20,766 nt of DNA, from contig JAKQYG010000013.1 in NCBI GenBank assembly GCA_023356515.1, positions 1 to 20,766 on the forward strand, in the 5' to 3' direction. The stretch's first letter is position 1, and every line of letters begins with the position of its first letter. Positions 15,991 through 20,766 of the stretch are shown in pieces. The notes beneath the pieces are model-generated. The model saw only the letters and a list, made by a program, of their open reading frames with translations, searched no databases and was not told the DNA's origin. Source of the stretch: Trichodesmium sp. MAG_R04. GTDB taxonomy: Bacteria > Cyanobacteriota > Cyanobacteriia > Cyanobacteriales > Microcoleaceae. Both the position numbers and the translations under genes were made by a program.

Positions 15991-16572
15991 TTAAATATCA
16001 AAAAAATAAGCTCTACTACGGGAAAAATCTCGAGGTTTTAAATAACCATTATTTATCATTTTTAGTATAACTTTTTCTTTACTTTCGGTGACTGTTTCTA
16101 AGTCGGTGCAACATTCAACATCAGGATTAAGTGGTGCTTCATAAGGTAAGTCAATACCAGTAAATTCTTTAATTTTTTTTGCCCTAGCAAGTTGATAAAG
16201 TCCTTTTTTATCTCGTGCTTCACAAACTTCTAGAGGTGCATTAACATATACTTCAATAAAGTCACCAATGCGTTTTTTGACATCAGAACGAACTTCATTA
16301 TAAGGAGAAATAGCAGATACTAAAACAATCACACGGTTACGAGTTAAAAGATGAGCTAAAAAACCAATTCTCCGGATATTTTCATCTCGATCAGCTTTAC
16401 TAAAACCTAAATTTTTCCCAATATCTTGACGTATAACCGTACTATCAAGAATTTCTACTGTATAACCAAGCGATCGCAACTCTTCTGCGACAGCAAAACT
16501 TAGAGTAGTTTTGCCAGCACAACTTAAACCAGTAAACCATACTGTTACACCAGTTAGATTATTATTTTCCAT
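15991..16572 (-). CDS. cysC: Adenylylsulfate kinase (APS kinase), motif-variant
   Basis: APS kinase phosphorylates adenosine 5'-phosphosulfate to PAPS in sulfate activation. The 193 residues carry the P-loop GLSCAGKT (15-22; usually GLSGAGKT), GFSKADRDENIRRIGF (56-71), VSAISPY (85-91), VNAPLEVCEARD (110-121), KGLY (123-126) and FTGIDLPYEAP (137-147). The conserved LDGD.VR segment reads LDSTVIR (42-48): the first Asp (43) and the Arg (48) are kept, but Gly-Asp is replaced by Ser-Thr. The second Asp is important in studied APS kinases, so activity or specificity may be altered. A short extra C-terminal tail (about 178-193) is basic and aromatic. It is divergent from the SLC13-type permease, a plausible anion-uptake partner. 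Confidence 0.9.
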   Translation of the reverse strand: MENNNLTGVTVWFTGLSCAGKTTLSFAVAEELRSLGYTVEILDSTVIRQDIGKNLGFSKADRDENIRRIGFLAHLLTRNRVIVLVSAISPYNEVRSDVKKRIGDFIEVYVNAPLEVCEARDKKGLYQLARAKKIKEFTGIDLPYEAPLNPDVECCTDLETVTESKEKVILKMINNGYLKPRDFSRSRAYFFDI

Positions 16573-16607
16573 TCACACTCATCCAAGGGTAGCATAAGGA
16601 TATGAGA

Positions 16608-16624
16608 ACCTCTTCAGAAGAGGT
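16608..16624. repeat. Short perfect palindrome before cysC
   Basis: ACCTCTT (16608-16614) pairs with AAGAGGT (16618-16624) around loop CAG, 35 bases upstream of the cysC start on the - strand. In a cysC transcript it would be a leader hairpin. It could also be a protein-binding site. Confidence 0.45.
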
Positions 16625-16644
16625 CTATTTAATATTTTGACTTA

Positions 16645-16673
16645 AAATGTTAACTATGATAATGTTAACATTT
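16645..16673. promoter_or_regulatory. Candidate operator in the cysC / SLC13 divergent spacer
   Basis: AAATGTTAAC (16645-16654) and GTTAACATTT (16664-16673) are perfect 10-bp inverted repeats nine bases apart. Because the core is itself palindromic (GTTAAC), the site also reads as a direct repeat of AATGTTAAC. It is 72 bases from cysC and 180 from the permease start, in a 281-base divergent spacer. Such symmetry suits a dimeric regulator, but none is identified. Confidence 0.45.
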
Positions 16674-16813
16674 AGTTTGTAACAATTAAAATTTTCTGAG
16701 ATGTAAATACTAAATCAGTGATCAAAGTAATTGTCAACTCAAAAAATTATCTTAATCTTCCAGTAAAAGTTTGAAATAAAAATTAAATCTCTGTTCTCTA
16801 GTTTTGTAAGAAT

Positions 16814-16819
16814 TATAAT
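16814..16819 (+). promoter_or_regulatory. Candidate -10 element for the SLC13-type permease
   Basis: A perfect TATAAT lies 34 bases before the permease ATG. The hexamer about 17 bases upstream is not a recognisable -35. This is weak evidence in AT-rich DNA, but the spacing to the start is reasonable. Confidence 0.35.
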
Positions 16820-16853
16820 AGACATCTCCACTTCAAAAATTATTCATGACTCA

Positions 16854-18281
16854 ATGGAAAATATCAAACATCTTCGTGCTTGGTTACGCATATCTCGTCA
16901 ACCTCAGTACCGTTGGCTATGGTTTGTAGCCGCAGGCCTGATTTATGTAGGTATTCTTCTGTTTCCTATGACAGGAGTAGAAAAAGAAGCAAAAGGAGCT
17001 TTAGCAGTATTTGGAGTCACAGCTTTTCTGTGGGCAACTAATACTTTACCAGTAGCAGTCACAGGTTTAATGGTGCTATTTTTAATTCCCCTAAGTGGCA
17101 GTATGTCTCCCACGGAGACATACGCCTATTTCGGGAATAAAGCAGTATTCTTTGTATTAGGAGCATTTATTCTAGCTAGTCCTATTCAACGTTCGGGACT
17201 TAGCACTCGTCTTGCTCTAACAGTGGTTTCCCGTTTTGGTAATAGCCAAAATACTCTCATTGGCTCTATTTTAATTCTTTCAGCCTTGATGTCTTTTGTG
17301 ATTAGTTCCTATGCAGTTACAGCCATGTTATTCCCAGTGGTCATAGAAGTTGTTCAAGCAGCAGGTGCAAAGCCTGGAGGACGTTTTGGCCTAGCAGCAT
17401 TTTTAGCCTTGGGATGGGGTTGCGGTATTGGTGGTATTGCTACTTTACTGGGTGGGGCAAGAGCACCTCTAGCATTAGGAGTACTTCGCAGCACAACACA
17501 AGGAGAGTATGATATCACTTTTGCCGAGTGGTTTATTTGGTCTATTCCTTTAGTTGTGCTGATGTTAATAGTAGCTTATCTTGTTCTATTACAAATAGGT
17601 AAAGGTATAGTAGTTTCTTTATCTACTGCTCGAAAATTTCTTGAAGTTAGATCGAAAAGTCTTGGGGCAATTTCATCTAGAGAAATTGGTACATTGGTAT
17701 TAGTAACGGGAATAGTTTTGTTATGGATTTTTAGAGGAAAAGCTTGGGGACTAGATACAATAGCTTTCTTTGGAGTTGTCTGTAGCTTCATTTGTGGTTG
17801 GGCAAGTTGGCAAGAAGTAGAAGAGGATGTCAACTGGGGGATTTTTTTGATGTATGGTAGTGCTATTGCTCTAAGTGCAGTTTTAAGAGATACAGGAGCA
17901 GCACAAGCATTGGCAGAAACTTTATTAGGATCATGGATTAATTCTGGTTTTGTTTGTTTTCTGGTAATGGTTTTAATTATTACTTTTTTGACAGAGGGAA
18001 TGAGTAATGCTGCTGCAGTAGCTGTTTTGATGCCAATTGGACTTGCTTTGGCTGCTAAATATGGAATGGACCCAAAAACAATGACGTTGGGTATTACTCT
18101 GCCATCGGGTTTAGCTTTTCTTTTACCAGTCAGTACTCCGGTCATGGCTATTATTATGGGTAGTGGTTATGTGTCACCTTCTGAAGCTTTTAAGCGTGGG
18201 TTGTTGCTAAAATTAGTGGGAACTTTGATCTTCTTGGCAATGGCGAAATTTTATTGGCCTTTATTTGGGTTGGGAGTGTAA
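16854..18281 (+). CDS. SLC13/DASS-type anion permease
   Basis: A polytopic inner-membrane transporter of 475 residues with about 11-12 hydrophobic segments starting near residue 21. The phrase WATNTLPVAVTGLMVLFLIP (60-79) matches the conserved start of the divalent-anion:sodium symporter family. The two inverted halves each carry the region equivalent to the SNT motif: FVISSYAVTAMLFP (SSY at 151-153) and GMSNAAAVAVLMP (SNA at 384-386). Both differ from SNT. The family carries sulfate or di/tricarboxylates with sodium. The divergent cysC suggests sulfate or a related anion; this is inference. No TrkA-C domain is inserted, unlike some cyanobacterial sulfate permeases. The UspA-like gene begins three bases after the stop, so the two form an operon. 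Confidence 0.88.
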   Translation: MENIKHLRAWLRISRQPQYRWLWFVAAGLIYVGILLFPMTGVEKEAKGALAVFGVTAFLWATNTLPVAVTGLMVLFLIPLSGSMSPTETYAYFGNKAVFFVLGAFILASPIQRSGLSTRLALTVVSRFGNSQNTLIGSILILSALMSFVISSYAVTAMLFPVVIEVVQAAGAKPGGRFGLAAFLALGWGCGIGGIATLLGGARAPLALGVLRSTTQGEYDITFAEWFIWSIPLVVLMLIVAYLVLLQIGKGIVVSLSTARKFLEVRSKSLGAISSREIGTLVLVTGIVLLWIFRGKAWGLDTIAFFGVVCSFICGWASWQEVEEDVNWGIFLMYGSAIALSAVLRDTGAAQALAETLLGSWINSGFVCFLVMVLIITFLTEGMSNAAAVAVLMPIGLALAAKYGMDPKTMTLGITLPSGLAFLLPVSTPVMAIIMGSGYVSPSEAFKRGLLLKLVGTLIFLAMAKFYWPLFGLGV

Positions 18282-18284
18282 GAG

Positions 18285-18719
18285 ATGAGTATTTGGTTAG
18301 TAATTGCAAATCCCTACGCTTATGATAAAGCAATGTGGAAAGCAGTCTTAGAAACACAAGAACATCAAAGTAAATTGAGGGTTGTATTTTTTATTAATAG
18401 TAATTCAATTCATGATGTAATTGGTGAATTGGGGCAGAGTGGTTGGTTGGGATCTAATCCTTTACATAAACTACAAAATTCTATGTTGGAAGGTTATCGC
18501 GCTTTAGCTGGTGATGTTTTAAAACGAGTGAAACGTAAAGCAAAGGAAAAGGATATAGAATTAGAATCTCAGGAAATAATAGAAAGACCATTAATAGAGA
18601 AATTTTTGTTTGAACTTGTGGAAGAAGGTGCAACAAAAATTGTAATTGCTGGTCCGCAGTTACTTACTGCTAAAATGGGAGAATTACCGCATATAGCAGA
18701 GTATATTGAGGAAGATTAG
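18285..18719 (+). CDS. UspA-like protein paired with the SLC13 permease
   Basis: The 144-residue soluble protein begins with a strand (MSIWLVIANPYAYDKAMWKAV), has a central helix-rich basic stretch (about 75-100, GDVLKRVKRKAKEKDIELE) and ends with FELVEEGATKIVIAGPQLL. This alpha/beta layout resembles the universal stress protein fold. The usual G-x2-G-x9-G(S/T) ATP-binding signature near the C-terminus is not evident, so it may not bind ATP. It follows the permease with a three-base gap and is probably translated together with it; a role as regulatory subunit of the transporter is inference. A more remote alternative is another Rossmann-like domain. Confidence 0.72.
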   Translation: MSIWLVIANPYAYDKAMWKAVLETQEHQSKLRVVFFINSNSIHDVIGELGQSGWLGSNPLHKLQNSMLEGYRALAGDVLKRVKRKAKEKDIELESQEIIERPLIEKFLFELVEEGATKIVIAGPQLLTAKMGELPHIAEYIEED

Positions 18720-19392
18720 TGAGACGTAATGTAGTTATTTTTTTCGTACTCAGGTTTACTACTCGTGAAACTTACACAACTTTTAATCCCAAATATATCC
18801 CAAACTTTTTTTTTGAAAGGCAAAGACGCTAATTTTGTTAGTTAAGCAGTTAAAAAAATGGAAAGATATGGCTGTACAAAAAGCTTCTAAAACCTCAGCA
18901 AATGTCTCCAAAGGTTTATTTCCCCTCCGGTAGCATGATCTGTGTATAAAACTAAGTTGCAATTAGACTTAAGATAGCTGTAGAAACTATGTTTTAAACC
19001 AATACAGTTCAGTTTAGGAATGAGGATTTATTAACTTCCAGATTTTCTGTACAGGAACATTTCCGTGTAATACTCAAGCACTAATATTTGTGGATCATAT
19101 TTGATTCCCATTCCTAAGGATTTTTTTTGCAGTTTTGTAGTCTGAAAAGCCTATCTAATAGTTCTATATCATAAAAGTTGTCCTCTTATCTGGAGCATAT
19201 TATACTTTAACCGACATTCCGCATATCTTCATATATCTTTATTTAGATTTACATTTTCAAAGAGACTTATACGAAAAACCTTCATTATAGAAATCAATAT
19301 CAATAACCATTTTTTATGAGAAAATTAGTTACAATTTGCGAGTAATATGCTCGCACTAGGAACATTATTCAAACTTACTTTTAAGAGAAAAA
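18720..19392. other. Gene-poor 0.67-kb spacer, possible gene relic
   Basis: No convincing gene. On the - strand, around 18915-19050, about 46 codons stay open without a start and include HSFYSYLKSNCNLVLYTDHA and GGEINLWRHLLRF before a stop; this could be a gene fragment but I cannot name the parent. On the + strand a 22-codon frame from an ATG near 18868 (MAVQKASKTSANVSKGLFPL) is too short to call. A hairpin TGCGAG (19337-19342) with CTCGCA (19350-19355) lies 37 bases before the TPR gene and would be in its leader. The rest is AT-rich and featureless. Confidence 0.4.
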
Positions 19393-20676
19393 ATGGAACA
19401 GAAAATATATAGTCAAGCTGTAGCAAAATCTTATGCTGGAAAATATCAGGAGGCAATTCAAGATTTTAGTCGAGTTATAGAAATTAATCCTAATTTTGCT
19501 GAAGCTTATTATCGCAGAGGTTTGGCAAATTTTGATTTAGGAAATAGGGAAGAAGCTATTGCAGATTATACTCAAGCTTTGGCAATTAATCCTAATTATA
19601 TAAATGCTTATTTAGGTCGTGGTATTGCTAGATTAATAGTAGGAAATATTTCTGAAACTATTACGGATGCTAATCAGATAATTACAATTAATGATAAGTA
19701 TGCTCCGGCATATAAATTGTTGGGTAATGCTTACGGCAAACAAGGTAATCAACCAGATGCAATTGCTAGTTTTAAGTGTGGTGCAGAATTGTATTTAGAA
19801 CAGAAGGATGCTGTTAATTGTCGGCAATGTTTGGATCATATTAAAAAGTTGCAAAAGATAGTTTCTACTTCTGTGAAAACTGATAGTAATATTCAAGGAA
19901 AAAAAGGTGATAGTAAGAATTTTTTAAATGAAATTTTGAGAAGATTTGAAAAAGGCGATCGCCAGGGTGTAATAGCAGATTTAAACTGGGCATTAAAAGT
20001 GGATGCTTCAGATTCTGAAGCTTATTGTTTTCGAGGGATTATTCGTTATAAACAAGGGGATAATTTAGGGGCAATATCAGATTTTAATCAAGCTTTAAAA
20101 TTTAATAATCAAGATGTTTTAGCTTATCAAAATCGGGGTGTTATTCGTAGTAAAATGGGAGATTTGAAAGGAGGGAAGGCTGATTTTGATGAGGCTTTAA
20201 ATATTGAACCAAATAATTCACTTATTTATGTCACTAGAGGGAATGCTTATCGGGATATTGGTGGTTATCAAGAGGCAATGAAAGATTATGAACAAGCATT
20301 AAAAATTAATCCTAATGAAGCTAGAGCTTTTTATAACCGAGCCATTCTTTATTCTCGTTTAGAAGAAATAAAAAAAGCTATAGATAACTATCAGAATGCG
20401 GCTCAATTATTTGGGGATGCTGAAGACTGGAATAATTATCAAAACACTTTGGATAATTTGAAGAAAATTCAGATATCTGTTGTTAGTAAAAATCAGAATC
20501 TTAATGAAGATGCTAAGTATAAGCAATTAAAACAACAATTGTTAAGAATGGTTGGCGGACATTGGGAAATGGCAGAAAGATTAATTGCAAAAGTTGAAGA
20601 AAAATATCCGGGTAGAGATCGGATTTGGTATTTGGAAAAAGTCATATCTGATTGGCAGCAACAGCAGGATAGTTGA
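19393..20676 (+). CDS. TPR-repeat protein with internal duplication and C-terminal cyanobacterial module
   Basis: The 427-residue soluble protein is a scaffold-type TPR protein of unknown partner. A first TPR block (about 4-135, GKYQEAIQDFSRVIEINPNF and similar) ends with CLDHIKKLQKI (146-156). A linker (157-176) leads to a second block (about 177-345) ending TLDNLKKIQI (352-361). The two halves look like a duplication with matching tails. Residues about 375-422 (LLRMVGGHWEMAERLIAKVE, then YPGRDRIWYLEKVISD) form a separate C-terminal module that I recall in other cyanobacterial proteins. No signal peptide is seen, so it is likely cytoplasmic. AAGAGA before ATG 19393 is a plausible ribosome binding site. 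A HIP1 octamer lies within the gene at 19955. Confidence 0.88.
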   Translation: MEQKIYSQAVAKSYAGKYQEAIQDFSRVIEINPNFAEAYYRRGLANFDLGNREEAIADYTQALAINPNYINAYLGRGIARLIVGNISETITDANQIITINDKYAPAYKLLGNAYGKQGNQPDAIASFKCGAELYLEQKDAVNCRQCLDHIKKLQKIVSTSVKTDSNIQGKKGDSKNFLNEILRRFEKGDRQGVIADLNWALKVDASDSEAYCFRGIIRYKQGDNLGAISDFNQALKFNNQDVLAYQNRGVIRSKMGDLKGGKADFDEALNIEPNNSLIYVTRGNAYRDIGGYQEAMKDYEQALKINPNEARAFYNRAILYSRLEEIKKAIDNYQNAAQLFGDAEDWNNYQNTLDNLKKIQISVVSKNQNLNEDAKYKQLKQQLLRMVGGHWEMAERLIAKVEEKYPGRDRIWYLEKVISDWQQQQDS

Positions 20677-20697
20677 TGGTTTTTTTTTTTTGAAATT

Positions 20698-20766
20698 ATG
20701 TCTAAAAGCCACATTTATGAATTGAAAGTTTATGTTGAAGACGTTGACTTTGGTCGAGTATTTTAC
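20698..20766 (+). CDS. 4HBT-type acyl-CoA thioesterase, 5' fragment cut by window edge
   Basis: The first 23 codons read MSKSHIYELKVYVEDVDFGR then VFY. The pattern V..ED.D..G.VFY is the N-terminal active-site region of hotdog-fold thioesterases (YbgC / 4-hydroxybenzoyl-CoA thioesterase type), where the aspartate is catalytic. In cyanobacteria such proteins include the DHNA-CoA thioesterase of phylloquinone synthesis, but the fragment is too short to assign a substrate. It begins 21 bases after the TPR gene, with a T12 tract in the gap and no clear ribosome binding site. Confidence 0.65.
   Translation, partial: MSKSHIYELKVYVEDVDFGRVFY

Noticed and set aside
17576..18145. 189-codon frame antisense to the SLC13-type permease
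   Set aside because: A mirror of a hydrophobic coding sequence; long antisense frames are common there and no motif is seen.

Overview
The window looks like a chromosomal segment of a filamentous cyanobacterium with an AT-rich genome and wide intergenic spaces. The evidence is four copies of the cyanobacterial HIP1 octamer GCGATCGC (8467, 14190, 16470, 19955), the gene order rimP-nusA-ylxR-infB, a Raf1 Rubisco chaperone, a MenG-type quinone methyltransferase and several small proteins known mainly from cyanobacteria. Low GC, roomy spacers and many decayed mobile elements suggest a Trichodesmium/Okeania-like marine lineage. That genus-level guess is inference.

Left part (1-8.6 kb, + strand): a membrane protein of unknown function, possibly cut at the left edge, then the translation/transcription cluster rimP, nusA, ylxR and infB. 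A terminator-like hairpin with a T run sits just before rimP and is a candidate attenuator. The cluster is interrupted by about 1.2 kb between nusA and ylxR. This holds a 27-bp repeat, a 12-bp-stem hairpin, an internally deleted IS200/IS605-type element that keeps only the first and last parts of tnpB, and a 90-bp MITE with perfect 14-bp inverted ends and a 5-bp target duplication. The same 27-bp repeat recurs after ylxR, where it forms the 5' arm of a long terminator-like hairpin ahead of infB. A 59-codon conserved-looking small gene and a terminator follow infB.

Middle part (8.6-13.3 kb, - strand): a two-TM DUF3493 (LPA1/Rep27-like) protein, then a compact run read right to left: REC-GAF response regulator, menG and a DUF445 membrane protein. 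A 0.9-kb spacer without a convincing gene follows.

Right part (13.3-20.8 kb): raf1 and a PhyH-family dioxygenase with an unusual coiled-coil tail (+). Next comes an APS kinase (-) whose DGD motif reads DST. It is divergent from a two-gene + unit made of an SLC13-type anion permease and a UspA-like protein. The divergent spacer carries a perfect 10-bp inverted repeat, a possible operator. After another gene-poor spacer come a TPR protein with an internal duplication and the first 23 codons of a 4HBT-type thioesterase cut by the right edge. I found no tRNA, rRNA, CRISPR array or intact transposase. No wholly new multi-gene system is evident. The most interesting points are the remodelled nusA-ylxR-infB spacers, the APS kinase motif change and the cysC/SLC13 divergent operator.
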